The notes: generated by a model from the letters alone, not told the origin. DNA of 32,233 bases from Saprospiraceae bacterium (GCA_016787525.1 JAEUUP010000035.1:1-32233); one strand, 5' to 3'. Positions 15,903 through 24,809 are shown, counted from the stretch's first letter. A program made the numbers and translations.

Positions 15903-18557
15903 ATGAATATTTACGACGAGCTTTATGATTCTCCCGAATTCAGAAAGTACAAATTCCGTGAATTGAAAGTCTATGCTTCGACGGAATGGTTGGCAGACAA
16001 CAAAAAGAAATATCGTCAAGTTTTTGACCGTTACGAGTCGGCTTATATGTATGCCGAACTATCCCTCTACAACAAAATGTTCGACCTCGACGATTGGGAC
16101 GTAGAAGTCGAATTGAAATGTTTTTCGCTTAAAAAAGGTAAAACAGAACTTTGTAGTTTGCCTTTTCGACGAAAAGTGAGTAAATACGACAATATTATCT
16201 ATGTCCGTGAAGGCTGGGGAAACAAAAAAGAAGGTGCATTTTGGAAAAAAGGAACTTACTATTGGGAAGTCTATGTGGATGGAGAAAAAGTAGCGACTAA
16301 ATACTTCTATATCGAAGATGGTGGTCGTGAAGTGACATTTGATGACAATCCATATCTCGAATTGCAATCGCTTAGACTTTATGAAGGTCCTTATGACGAT
16401 ATACTCGAGGCTGAACGTGTCTATTGCCGTAAACTGCATGGAGAGGAGACACGTTATATATATGCTGAGATTACTTTCAAAAACTTGAATACAACTCGTA
16501 GTTGGCAGTGTGAGCTTTTCACTAAATTTTACAATAATGCAAGGGAGTTAAAAGGTCAAATTGTACGTTTACATCGTGTAGAACGGAAAGAAGAATATAT
16601 CGTTGTGACGGCAGGTTGGGGGTCAAATGTGAAAGGCTCTTGGCGCAATGATCATTATACCTGCGAAATTGTTTTTATGGACAAATTGCTCGCAGTCTTA
16701 CCTTTTGAAGTGGGCGATGAGTTTGAAGAAGGTTCACAATCCTTAATTAAGCCCAATCAAACACTTTTGCATGAACAGTCTAAAGATGATGATTCCGATG
16801 TATCGTTTGAAGATGTAATGAGTAAGTTAGAAGCATTGATTGGTTTGAGTCAAATCAAGCAAAAAGTGCGCGACCACGCCAAATACCTTCAATTTTTACA
16901 GATTCGCAAAGACAACGGTTTCGAGGAAGACAGTCAAATCAATGTTCACTCCGTTTTTGTCGGTAATCCAGGTACGGGCAAAACGACTGTTGCCAAAATG
17001 ATGGGCAAACTCTACAAAAAAATGGGCTTGCTTTCCAAAGGTCACGTGCATGAAGTTGATAGGGTTGACCTTGTAGGCGAGTACATTGGTCAGACTGCCC
17101 CTAAAGTAAAAGATGCAATTGAAAAAGCCCGAGGCGGTGTATTGTTCATTGATGAAGCTTACTCATTGGCTCGTTCACTCGATGATACCAAGGATTTTGG
17201 TCGTGAAGTGATTGAGATTTTGGTCAAAGAAATGAGCAACGGTGCAGGCGATTTGGCGGTAATTGTGGCAGGTTATCCGAAAGAAATGAAGCAGTTTATT
17301 GATGCAAACCCGGGTTTGCGCTCGCGATTCAAGCATTTTTTAGAGTTTCAAGACTATTTACCACAAGAATTGTCTCAAATTGCAGACTATGCAGCCCATG
17401 AAAAAGGCATTGTTTTGAGTCCAAATGCTAAAAAACGTGTGGACGAAATCATCACAGAAGCCTATCGCAACCGTGACCGAACTTTTGGCAATGCTCGTTT
17501 TGCTTATGATGTACTCGACCAAGCTAAAATCAATATGGGCTTGCGTTTAATGACGATGGATAACCCTCGTGCTTTGTCAAAAGACGAATTGTCACTCGTT
17601 TCGGCTCAAGATGTGGACAAAATCCAACTCAAAACCAAACGTGCTTTGCCAAACATTCCTATTGATGAGCAATTGCTCAAACAGTCACTCGATGAATTGA
17701 GCCGCTTGATTGGTATGACCAAAATCAAGACACAAATCAATGAATTGGTGGATTTGGTGCGTTATTACCGTGAATCAGGACGTGATGTGTTGGGTAATTT
17801 CTACTTACATACTGTCTTTGTTGGAAATCCGGGAACAGGTAAAACGACTGTTGCTCGTATTTTGACAAAAATCTACAAGTCTCTGGGCATTTTGGAACGC
17901 GGTCACATGGTCGAAACAGATAGACAAGGTTTGGTGGCAGGTTACGTTGGTCAAACGGCTATTAAAACGGCTGAAAAAATTAATGAATCTATCGGTGGTG
18001 TTCTGTTCATTGACGAAGCTTATGCTTTGACAAGCTATGGCGGTGGCGGACGTGGTGACTTTGGTGACGAAGCCATTCAAACCTTACTCAAACGCATGGA
18101 AGACAATCGCGGCGAGTTTTTTGTCTTTGTGGCCGGTTATACCGACAACATGGAAACATTCTTGAAAGCCAACCCAGGTTTATCGAGCCGTTTCGACAAA
18201 AAATTCATGTTTGATGATTATCAGCCAGAGGAATTGATGGAAATTGCCGTATCGATGTTGCACGATGGTAGCGTTACAATTGCTGCTGATGCAGAAGAAC
18301 ATTTGCGCAACTATTTGTCATTCATTCACGAATACCGTGACAAATATTTCGGTAATGCGCGGACAATTCGTCAAATTGTTACAGATATTATCAACAAACA
18401 CAATTTGAGACTCGCTGCAATGCCTAAAGAAGAGCGCAACGAACGTGAATTGAACGTCATTTCGATGCAAGATGTAGAACATCTCAAATTGGATAAATCA
18501 GATTTCACTTTTGCGAAAAAAGGTATCGGTTTCAAATCGAGAGAAGGCAATCGGTAA
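15903..18557 (+). CDS. Tandem CbbX/SpoVK-type AAA+ ATPase
   Basis: An 884-residue protein if read from ATG 15903 (MNIYDELYDS). The frame stays open back to TTG 15807, but that extension is a low-quality, lysine-rich stretch and a promoter-like TTG...CAACTTTG lies within it. Residues ~1-290 are a beta-rich N-terminal region containing two similar halves (GWGNKKEGAFWKKGTYYWEVYV and GWGSNVKGSWRNDHYTCEIVF share GWG...G.W....Y..E), not an enzyme I recognise. Two CbxX/CfqX AAA+ modules follow, with Walker A GNPGTGKTT at ~354 and ~641 and Walker B LFIDEAY at ~417 and ~704. Family members remodel proteins (Rubisco activase CbbX, EccA of type VII secretion). The duplicated module suggests a ring ATPase working on an unknown partner through the N-terminal domains. 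It contains no copy of the dispersed motif, the longest gap in the window (15735-18710). Confidence 0.88.
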   Translation: MNIYDELYDSPEFRKYKFRELKVYASTEWLADNKKKYRQVFDRYESAYMYAELSLYNKMFDLDDWDVEVELKCFSLKKGKTELCSLPFRRKVSKYDNIIYVREGWGNKKEGAFWKKGTYYWEVYVDGEKVATKYFYIEDGGREVTFDDNPYLELQSLRLYEGPYDDILEAERVYCRKLHGEETRYIYAEITFKNLNTTRSWQCELFTKFYNNARELKGQIVRLHRVERKEEYIVVTAGWGSNVKGSWRNDHYTCEIVFMDKLLAVLPFEVGDEFEEGSQSLIKPNQTLLHEQSKDDDSDVSFEDVMSKLEALIGLSQIKQKVRDHAKYLQFLQIRKDNGFEEDSQINVHSVFVGNPGTGKTTVAKMMGKLYKKMGLLSKGHVHEVDRVDLVGEYIGQTAPKVKDAIEKARGGVLFIDEAYSLARSLDDTKDFGREVIEILVKEMSNGAGDLAVIVAGYPKEMKQFIDANPGLRSRFKHFLEFQDYLPQELSQIADYAAHEKGIVLSPNAKKRVDEIITEAYRNRDRTFGNARFAYDVLDQAKINMGLRLMTMDNPRALSKDELSLVSAQDVDKIQLKTKRALPNIPIDEQLLKQSLDELSRLIGMTKIKTQINELVDLVRYYRESGRDVLGNFYLHTVFVGNPGTGKTTVARILTKIYKSLGILERGHMVETDRQGLVAGYVGQTAIKTAEKINESIGGVLFIDEAYALTSYGGGGRGDFGDEAIQTLLKRMEDNRGEFFVFVAGYTDNMETFLKANPGLSSRFDKKFMFDDYQPEELMEIAVSMLHDGSVTIAADAEEHLRNYLSFIHEYRDKYFGNARTIRQIVTDIINKHNLRLAAMPKEERNERELNVISMQDVEHLKLDKSDFTFAKKGIGFKSREGNR

Positions 18558-18565
18558 TTATGAAA

Positions 18566-18609
18566 TATGAGAGATGACGCATGAGATGCTTCATGTGTCA
18601 TCTCTCATA
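18566..18609 (+). terminator. Hairpin between the AAA+ gene and cdaA
   Basis: A 19-bp stem (18566-18584 / 18591-18609) with a single G-U pair and a 6-nt loop. It begins 9 nt after the AAA+ stop and ends 15 nt before cdaA. There is no U-tract, so it may reduce rather than stop read-through, or protect the upstream mRNA end. Confidence 0.6.
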
Positions 18610-18624
18610 CTCAAACTTTGAGTT

Positions 18625-19392
18625 ATGGATTTAAGTTTTTTGCGCATCTCCTTATTCGATGTTATTGATATATTGGTTGTAGGCTACCTCATCTATCAAG
18701 TGTATCGGATACTGAGGGGGTCAATTGCGTTCAATATTTTTGTGGGTGTGATGATGCTTTACATGTCGTGGTGGTTGGTACGCGCCTTGAAAATGGACTT
18801 GTTAACCTTAATTTTGGAGCAGTTTGTTAATGTCGGTTTCATCGTCATTGCCATCATTTTTCAACCAGAACTACGCCGTTTTCTACTGCTCATTGGCAAT
18901 CAAACCCTGCGCCGTCGCTTCAATTTTTTAAAACCCGAAAATAATAATACCGACAATCAAAAAGTCGTCAAAGAATTAGCCACTACAATCAAAGAATTAG
19001 CAGAAAGCCAAACAGGAGCTATCATCGTTTTAGCCAATAACTCCACAATGGCGCAATACTCCGAATCAGGTGTTGTTTTAGAAGCTCAAATCTCTAAACC
19101 ACTCATTATCAGCATATTCAACAAAGAGTCACCTATGCACGATGGTGCGGTTATCATCTCTGACAATCGCATTCATGCAGCTAGCTGTGTGCTACCTCTC
19201 AGTGAAAGTCCTTCTTTGCCACCCGAAGCTGGTCTGAGGCATCGTGCCGCTGTTGGCATCACCGAATCAGCGAATGTCACAGCTTTCATTGTTTCAGAGG
19301 AAAGTGGACAGATTGCCATGGCGCATCAAGGTGAGTTAAAGATGGACTTAAATGCCGAAGAATTAGCCATCTTGTTGGAAAAGCATTTTTAA
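18625..19392 (+). CDS. cdaA: Diadenylate cyclase CdaA
   Basis: A 255-residue membrane-bound cyclase that makes the second messenger c-di-AMP from two ATP. Three N-terminal membrane segments (about residues 10-28, 33-53, 65-85) lead to the DisA_N catalytic domain, with the DGA motif (M171-H-D-G-A175) and RHR motif (205-207) that bind ATP and metal. Size and topology match CdaA/DacA rather than DisA. c-di-AMP typically controls potassium and osmolyte balance and envelope stress. It follows the AAA+ gene closely but across a hairpin; the usual partners (cdaR, glmM) are absent. One motif copy (18711) encodes LRGS in the loop after the first membrane segment, and another (19393) starts at the base after the stop codon. 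Confidence 0.95.
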   Translation: MDLSFLRISLFDVIDILVVGYLIYQVYRILRGSIAFNIFVGVMMLYMSWWLVRALKMDLLTLILEQFVNVGFIVIAIIFQPELRRFLLLIGNQTLRRRFNFLKPENNNTDNQKVVKELATTIKELAESQTGAIIVLANNSTMAQYSESGVVLEAQISKPLIISIFNKESPMHDGAVIISDNRIHAASCVLPLSESPSLPPEAGLRHRAAVGITESANVTAFIVSEESGQIAMAHQGELKMDLNAEELAILLEKHF

Positions 19393-19401
19393 CCCCTCAG
19401 T
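19393..19401 (-). repeat. TACTGAGGGG motif directly after the cdaA stop
   Basis: Minus-oriented copy (4 G) whose first base directly follows the cdaA stop codon. Confidence 0.9.
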
Positions 19402-19441
19402 AAAAAGAGCAATTTCGTGCTTAAAAAGTGAAAAGAAAGTG

Positions 19442-19449
19442 TAGTTTTG
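19442..19449 (+). promoter_or_regulatory. -7 box upstream of the DinB-like remnant
   Basis: TAGTTTTG matches TAnnTTTG, 88 nt before the small frame at 19537. It may be a relic promoter. Confidence 0.3.
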
Positions 19450-19536
19450 TAACAAAAATAGATTCTAATGACAACAACCGCTAACAGGTTTTGAACTGCG
19501 GCTAAAGATATTTTTTGATACACAATTTGGGGTCAA

Positions 19537-19760
19537 ATGCTTTATTCTCACACAAATATTTCGTCCAAAATGAGTCAAGAAGCTAAAGAAATAGCGCGAC
19601 AACTGCGAGAATCGCATTTCGGAAACAATTGGTGCGACAATTTTTTAAAACAAGAATTGGCAAATATTACTTAGCAACAAGCCATTGCAAACCCGTTCCG
19701 CAGGCACTTTGTTGAGACCAAAAGAAATGCACGCAGTGGATATAGATAGGCAAAAACGTT
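19537..19760 (+). pseudogene. Decayed fragment of a DinB-like protein
   Basis: ATG at 19537 opens a 45-codon frame (MLYSHTNISSKMSQEAKEIA...) ending at TAG 19672-19674. Past that stop the same frame continues with QQAIANPF. From memory, small DinB-fold proteins of Bacteroidota begin with a helix like IA..LR..HFGGNW...NLK..L..VTWQQA. Here the line reads EIARQLRESHFGNNWCDNFLKQELANIT, then stop, then QQA, so the stop sits where TGG (Trp) would be. The frame then ends at 19758-19760 without the rest of the domain. I read it as a truncated pseudogene; a genuine 45-residue protein is the alternative. Confidence 0.5.
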
Positions 19761-19761
19761 A

Positions 19762-19769
19762 TAAATTTG
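19762..19769 (+). promoter_or_regulatory. -7 box of the PorV/PorQ-family gene, abutting a motif copy
   Basis: TAAATTTG matches TAnnTTTG, 45 nt before the ATG at 19815. The motif copy at 19770-19779 begins at the next base, so the transcription start should fall inside the motif. Confidence 0.45.
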
Positions 19770-19779
19770 CCCCCTCAGT
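19770..19779 (-). repeat. TACTGAGGGGG motif at a promoter
   Basis: Minus-oriented copy (5 G) contiguous with the -7 box of the downstream gene. Confidence 0.9.
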
Positions 19780-19814
19780 AAATTCTTCCTTTTTGAATAT
19801 TGAAAAACGGTTAC

Positions 19815-20903
19815 ATGAAAAAACAATTCTCCTTTTTATTTTCAATCTGTTTTGTCTTTAATCACCTTTTTGCTCAAACTTATTCTAACGAATTTCTTGC
19901 CATTGGGGTAGGAGGTCGGGCGCATGGCATGAGTGGCGCAGTGACTGCTACAACAAATGATTTGTACTCCAGTTACTGGAATCCTGCGGGTTTGACTCAG
20001 ATGCAAAACCCTTTGGAATTGGGTGTGATGCACGCAGAATGGTTTGGGGGTGTTGCCAAATACGATTTTATTGGCTTTGCCAAACCCCTCAGTAGTGTGA
20101 CGAAAAAACGCACGATTGGCTTGTCTATCATTCGTTTGGGCATAGACCAAATTCCTTACACACTTAATTTGGTAGGTGCAGATGGTAGTATCAACTACGA
20201 CAATGTTTCGCAATTTTCGGCAGCTGACTATGCTATTCAGATGTCTTATGCTCAAGAATTGAATAAAAATTTGTCAATCGGCGGCAATATGAAAATTATT
20301 CGCCGTGTCATTGGTACGATGGCTTCGGCTTGGGGTGTTGGTGCGGACTTGGGTGTACAATATCGTGCGGGTCATTGGCGGTTGGCGGCTGTTGGGCGCG
20401 ATATTACGACAACTTACAACGCTTGGACAGCGACTTTGACCGAAGAAGAAAAGCAGGTGTTTGCACGAACAGGCAATACGATTCCAAAATCATCAGTCGA
20501 AATCACCAAACCGACTCTGTTTTTAGCAGCCGCCTATCAAGCCCCCCTCAGTAAAGACATCAATTTGACGGTAGAAGCCGATGCGGGTATCGCAACAGAT
20601 GGACAGCGCAATGTGTTGGTCAGTAGCAAGGCTTTCAACCTCGACCCACGTTTTGGTTTAGAGTTAGAATATCAAAAAAACATCTGGTTGCGGGCAGGTT
20701 TGGGCAATTTTCAACGATTGAAAAATGAACAAGACCCGACTAAAAAGGAACTGAATATGCAACCTAATATCGGTGTCGGTCTGCGCTTAGGTCGTTTGAC
20801 AGTTGATTATGCTCTGACAAATATTGGCAATGTGTCGGCTGTTCAATATTCTCATATTTTTTCTTTGAAATTGGATTTCAAAAGCAAACAAATCAATCCT
20901 TAA
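19815..20903 (+). CDS. PorV/PorQ-family outer-membrane beta-barrel protein
   Basis: A 362-residue protein from ATG 19815, which opens a clean signal peptide (MKKQFSFLFSICFVFNHLFAQ). The longer TTG frame from 19800 only adds MKNGY. The mature start, with FLAIGVGGRAHGMSGAVTATTNDLYSSYWNPAGL, is the hallmark of the PorV/PorQ group within the FadL-like barrels. The rest alternates beta-strands and ends in a barrel strand (IFSLKLDF). PorV shuttles type IX secretion substrates to the attachment complex, and PorQ homologues act in the same system. Which of the two this is, or whether it is a side paralogue, cannot be decided here. Two T9SS cargo genes lie in the same window. Motif copies at 20085 and 20542 encode KPLSS and APLSK. 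Confidence 0.82.
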   Translation: MKKQFSFLFSICFVFNHLFAQTYSNEFLAIGVGGRAHGMSGAVTATTNDLYSSYWNPAGLTQMQNPLELGVMHAEWFGGVAKYDFIGFAKPLSSVTKKRTIGLSIIRLGIDQIPYTLNLVGADGSINYDNVSQFSAADYAIQMSYAQELNKNLSIGGNMKIIRRVIGTMASAWGVGADLGVQYRAGHWRLAAVGRDITTTYNAWTATLTEEEKQVFARTGNTIPKSSVEITKPTLFLAAAYQAPLSKDINLTVEADAGIATDGQRNVLVSSKAFNLDPRFGLELEYQKNIWLRAGLGNFQRLKNEQDPTKKELNMQPNIGVGLRLGRLTVDYALTNIGNVSAVQYSHIFSLKLDFKSKQINP

Positions 20904-20943
20904 TTTCTATTGAACACTTGGCAAAAAATAACCGCAAACACTA

Positions 20944-20972
20944 TTGAGAAACTCTCAGAAACACTAACTTTC
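20944..20972 (+). promoter_or_regulatory. Putative promoter of the BNR-repeat gene
   Basis: TTG (20944-20946), 18 nt, then TAACTTTC (20965-20972), one mismatch to TAnnTTTG, with spacing in the Bacteroidota range. The ATG is at 21006. Confidence 0.45.
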
Positions 20973-21005
20973 CGCTTTATTCATCTAATCAATTTCTTTT
21001 AATTA

Positions 21006-24000
21006 ATGAACAAAGCATCTCTTTTCTTTTGCTTTTGTGCGCTTTTGCTCGGTTTTACTGAGGGGGGCGCACAAAATACAACAACAGCGAAAACGCCAAC
21101 ACAACAATCTGTCCTAAAAAATCTCAAATGGCGCAATATCGGTCCTTATCGGGGTGGTCGTAGTTTGGCTGTTGCAGGTCATGCGGATCAACCTTTGACA
21201 TTCTACTTTGGCGCAGTGGGTGGTGGTGTCTGGAAAACCACCGATGGTGGCATGAAATGGCAACCTATTTCTGATACAACTTTCAAAAGTTCGAGCGTAG
21301 GCTCTATTTGCGTTGCACCTTCTGACCCAAACATCATTTATGTCGGTATGGGTGAAACCGAAATTCGCGGTAATATCTCATTTGGCGATGGTGTCTATAA
21401 ATCTACGGACGCTGGCAAAACATGGAAACACCTAGGACTCAAAAAATCTTGGAGCATCGGTCGTGTTGTTGTGCATCCCAAAGATGCCAATATCGTCTAT
21501 GTGGCGGCTTTAGGTAATCCTTTCGGTCGCACTGAAAAACCCATGGATTCGGAAGATAGAGGCGTGTATCGCACAACCGACGGTGGGGCAACATGGCAAA
21601 AAGTATTGGTCCCAACCAATAACAAAACAGGTGCTATTGATGTGGTTCTCGACCCAACCAACCCCTCAGTAATCTATGCTTCTTTGTGGGAATGTTATCG
21701 CAACAACTACCAAATGTCGAGCGGTGGCGAAGGTTCTGGCATGTACAAATCAACGGATGGTGGCTCAACTTGGACGAATATTTCCAAAAATGCAGGCTTA
21801 CCAGTCGGTATTTTGGGCAAAATCGAGTTTGCTGTCTCTTATTTCGATGGCAAACGCGTGTGGGCAATGGTTGAAAACAAAAATGGCGGCATTTTCAAAA
21901 GCGATGATGGCGGTGAGTCTTGGGCTTTGGTCAATACGGATAAAAACCTCCGTCAACGCCCTTGGTATTTCTCCGAAATTGCTGCTGACCCTGCCAATCA
22001 CGATGGTTTGTATGTCCTAAATGTGGGTTTTTGGTACACAGGCGACGGCGGCAAAACATCTCGCAACATTCAAGTAGGTCATGGCGACTGTCACGATATT
22101 TGGATTAACCCAAAAAATCCAGATATTTTCATCTTAGGCGATGATGGTGGCGCAGAAGTGACTTATACAAAAGGTCGCACATTCACAGAACTCGATATTC
22201 CAACTTCTCAGTTCTATCATATTTCTTTGGACAACGATTTTCCATATCGTCTTTATGGCGCACAGCAGGACAATTCGTCTATTCGCATTCAATCGCGCAA
22301 TACCGATGGTTTCAGCATCAATCGTCAGAATTGGGAAGTTGTTACAGGTGGCGAATCGGGCTATGTGGTCGCCGACCCAACCAATAACGATATTGTTTAT
22401 GGCGGCAACTACATGGGTGAATTGGAAAAACTCAATACTCGTAACGGACAAAATCAAAGCGTGTCGGCAAACCCTGTCATCTATTTGGGAGCAGGCGCGG
22501 CAGATATGAAATACCGTTTCCAATGGACATTTCCGATTGTTTTTAGTCCACACGACCCAAAAGTGTTGTATTGTACATCTCAATTTGTGCATAAAACAAC
22601 CAGTGGGGGTCACTCTTGGGAACTCATTAGCCCTGATTTGACCAGAAATGACCCTAAAACCACTGGTTCATCAGGTGGTCCGATTACAAAAGACAATACG
22701 GGTGCAGAGACATTTGCCACCATTTTCACATTTGCAGAGTCGCCTGTTCAGAAAGGATTGATGTGGGTCGGTACGGACGATGGTTTGATGCATATTTCGC
22801 AAGATGCAGGCAAAAATTGGACAAAATTGTCCATCAATGGTCTGCCCGATTGGGCTTTGATGAGCATTATTGAACCTTCTCACTACGATGCTGGAACGGC
22901 TTATTTGGCTGCCAATCGCTATAAATTGGATGATGCCAAACCTTATTTGTTCCGTACAAAGGATTTTGGCAAAACTTGGACAAAAATTACTGAGGGGTTG
23001 CCCGACAATGCCTACTGCCGTGTGATTCGCGAAGACCCGAACTACAAAGGTTTGCTTTTTGCAGGTACGGAGGTCGGCATTTACGTTTCTTTCAACGATG
23101 GTGCGAATTGGCAACCGCTTCAAGGCAATTTACCTTTGTCACCTATCCACGATTTGCAAATTCACAAGACAGAAAGAGACCTTTGCGTGGCAACCCACGG
23201 ACGTTCTTTCTGGATTTTGGACAATTTGCAACCTGTTTATCAACTCATGCAAGACCCCTCAGTATTGACTAAAAAGGCAGCATTGATAAAACCAGAAGAT
23301 GCGTGGCGTGTGGGTGGCGCAGGCGGTTTCTCCAATCCAGAAGCACAAGCGGGCGAAAACGCTCCCAACGCCGTTTGGGTCAATTATTATTTCAAAGAAA
23401 AACCGAAAGAGGAGTTGCTTTTGCGTTTCATCTCGGCAGATGGTGATTCTATCATCACTTATTCGAGTGTCAAAGACAAAAAAGGCAAGGCTTTGGAGAT
23501 AAATAAAGATTTTTATCAAAAAGAAAGCATACAACGCCCAGGTGTTGCGTCTGCACAAGAAGGTTTGAATACCTTTTTATGGGACATGCGTTTGCCAGAT
23601 GCGATTGACACAGACCCGCCTGCTTTGTTGTGGAGTGGCTCAGTTGTAGGGCCTAAAGTTCCGCCAGGTAGATACTTTGTTGAGATGGTTTTAGGCAATG
23701 AAGTGATTGGCAAACAAGATTTTTGGATTCGCAAAGACCCACGTGTGGAAGCTTCGGATGCAGACATCATCGAAAGTGTCAAATTCCAAATCAAAGTACG
23801 CGATAAATTGAGCGAAACCCACAAAACAGTCAATGAATTGCGGGCTACTCGCAAGCAAATCAACGACTATATGGCAACAGTGACAGATTCGACTTTCAGA
23901 AAAGAAATCGAAAAAGTCTCGAAACCCATGCTTGATAGTTTGCAACAAGTAGAAGATGAGTTGATTCAACATAAAGCCAAGGCATTCCAAGACCTTTTGG

Positions 24001-24227
24001 CTTTGCCACTAAAACTGAACAATAAATTAGCAAACTTGGCTTCGGCAGCCTCTCAATCAGAAAATAAGCCAACACAGTCCACTTTTGAAGCAGAAAAAGA
24101 CATTGTGCCAAATATTGACCAACAAATCCAAAAAGTGAAAAAAACATTGGATATATATGTGCCACAATTTAATAAACTGGCGGAAACGCAGAAGGCTGCT
24201 GCCATAAATATCAAAAAAGGCTCGTAA
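21006..24227 (+). CDS. Secreted BNR/Asp-box repeat protein (sortilin/sialidase-like propeller)
   Basis: A 1073-residue exported protein with a signal peptide (1-22). At least nine Asp-box/BNR repeats of the form (S/T)xDxGxxW are visible, such as KTTDGGMKW, KSTDAGKTW, RTTDGGATW, KSTDGGSTW, KSDDGGESW, SQDAGKNW, RTKDFGKTW and SFNDGANW. They make a large or double beta-propeller over residues ~35-740. The next part (about 760-915) is beta-rich with a PPGRYFVEMVLG strand, and the C-terminal ~150 residues are helical and charged, possibly a coiled coil. Such proteins are usually annotated as glycosyl hydrolase or sortilin-like; no catalytic residues of a sialidase can be assigned, so binding or a scaffold role is as likely. 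There is no T9SS sorting domain. Four motif copies (21057 within the signal peptide, 21662, 22989, 23255) are in frame. Confidence 0.88.
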   Translation: MNKASLFFCFCALLLGFTEGGAQNTTTAKTPTQQSVLKNLKWRNIGPYRGGRSLAVAGHADQPLTFYFGAVGGGVWKTTDGGMKWQPISDTTFKSSSVGSICVAPSDPNIIYVGMGETEIRGNISFGDGVYKSTDAGKTWKHLGLKKSWSIGRVVVHPKDANIVYVAALGNPFGRTEKPMDSEDRGVYRTTDGGATWQKVLVPTNNKTGAIDVVLDPTNPSVIYASLWECYRNNYQMSSGGEGSGMYKSTDGGSTWTNISKNAGLPVGILGKIEFAVSYFDGKRVWAMVENKNGGIFKSDDGGESWALVNTDKNLRQRPWYFSEIAADPANHDGLYVLNVGFWYTGDGGKTSRNIQVGHGDCHDIWINPKNPDIFILGDDGGAEVTYTKGRTFTELDIPTSQFYHISLDNDFPYRLYGAQQDNSSIRIQSRNTDGFSINRQNWEVVTGGESGYVVADPTNNDIVYGGNYMGELEKLNTRNGQNQSVSANPVIYLGAGAADMKYRFQWTFPIVFSPHDPKVLYCTSQFVHKTTSGGHSWELISPDLTRNDPKTTGSSGGPITKDNTGAETFATIFTFAESPVQKGLMWVGTDDGLMHISQDAGKNWTKLSINGLPDWALMSIIEPSHYDAGTAYLAANRYKLDDAKPYLFRTKDFGKTWTKITEGLPDNAYCRVIREDPNYKGLLFAGTEVGIYVSFNDGANWQPLQGNLPLSPIHDLQIHKTERDLCVATHGRSFWILDNLQPVYQLMQDPSVLTKKAALIKPEDAWRVGGAGGFSNPEAQAGENAPNAVWVNYYFKEKPKEELLLRFISADGDSIITYSSVKDKKGKALEINKDFYQKESIQRPGVASAQEGLNTFLWDMRLPDAIDTDPPALLWSGSVVGPKVPPGRYFVEMVLGNEVIGKQDFWIRKDPRVEASDADIIESVKFQIKVRDKLSETHKTVNELRATRKQINDYMATVTDSTFRKEIEKVSKPMLDSLQQVEDELIQHKAKAFQDLLALPLKLNNKLANLASAASQSENKPTQSTFEAEKDIVPNIDQQIQKVKKTLDIYVPQFNKLAETQKAAAINIKKGS

Positions 24228-24238
24228 GTTTGGGTTAC

Positions 24239-24279
24239 TGAAGGATATGGATTCGTTTGCACTCAATCCATATCCTTCA
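24239..24279 (+). terminator. Hairpin terminator after the BNR-repeat gene
   Basis: A 15-bp perfect stem (TGAAGGATATGGATT at 24239-24253, complement 24265-24279) with an 11-nt loop, 11 nt beyond the stop codon. No long U-tract. Confidence 0.75.
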
Positions 24280-24295
24280 ATAGTGGATGAAATAG

Positions 24296-24305
24296 CCCCC
24301 TCAGT
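24296..24305 (-). repeat. TACTGAGGGGG motif, intergenic
   Basis: Minus-oriented copy (5 G) between the terminator of the BNR-repeat gene and the lipoprotein gene. Confidence 0.9.
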
Positions 24306-24341
24306 ATGAAATTTTTTTAAACAATCTAATTAATTTCTAAA

Positions 24342-24809
24342 ATGACAACTAAGTTAAAAATTACTCTAACCATTCTAAGTTTTGTTGCTCTTGTCGCTTG
24401 CAAAAACAATGCGACTAAACCCGAGGCAACAACAAATGCACCTGTTGTCGCCGCTGATACCACTAAACCAGCTATGTCAGCCGAGCCAGACAAAGCCTCT
24501 GTCAAAGAAAATGTGATGACTTTGAATGCTATGTTCGTCGAGTTCACTTTGGGCGATGCAGAGCATTACACATTCAAAGACAAAGCGGGTAAAACGTGGA
24601 ACTTCGGCGGCTGCACCGACGAAAGCGTTAAATTTGGTGAAGAATTGCCCGAATCAAAAGCTAATTCGAGCAATCAAGGCTGGACATCTAACAAAAAGCT
24701 ACAAAAAAAATGGTTCGACTTGAAATATGTCGTTCGCAAACAGCCTTTATACATTGACGGACCAGAAGGGGATGTTCTCGTCATCACAGAAGCTAAAATG
24801 GTACAATAA
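24342..24809 (+). CDS. Hypothetical lipoprotein, 155 aa
   Basis: The product has a lipoprotein signal peptide ending in the lipobox LVAC (C20). A Thr/Pro/Ala-rich linker of ~35 residues follows, then a compact domain of ~100 residues (FVEFTLGDAEHYTFKDKAGKTWNFGGC...WFDLKYVVRKQPLYIDGPEGDVLVITEAKMV). The fold looks like a small beta-barrel or OB-like domain; I do not recognise a family. It is probably anchored in the envelope. The gene stands alone between two hairpins. Its 3' hairpin is built from two inverted copies of the dispersed motif. Confidence 0.78.
   Translation: MTTKLKITLTILSFVALVACKNNATKPEATTNAPVVAADTTKPAMSAEPDKASVKENVMTLNAMFVEFTLGDAEHYTFKDKAGKTWNFGGCTDESVKFGEELPESKANSSNQGWTSNKKLQKKWFDLKYVVRKQPLYIDGPEGDVLVITEAKMVQ

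Noticed and set aside
19195-19203. CCTCTCAGT in cdaA as a degenerate copy
   Set aside because: The C-run is broken (CCTC), so it falls outside the strict word. A genome-wide one-mismatch test would decide whether such near copies are relics.
22603-22611. CCAGTGGGGG in the BNR-repeat gene as a further motif copy
   Set aside because: The GA of ACTGAGG is missing, so it is a chance G-run.
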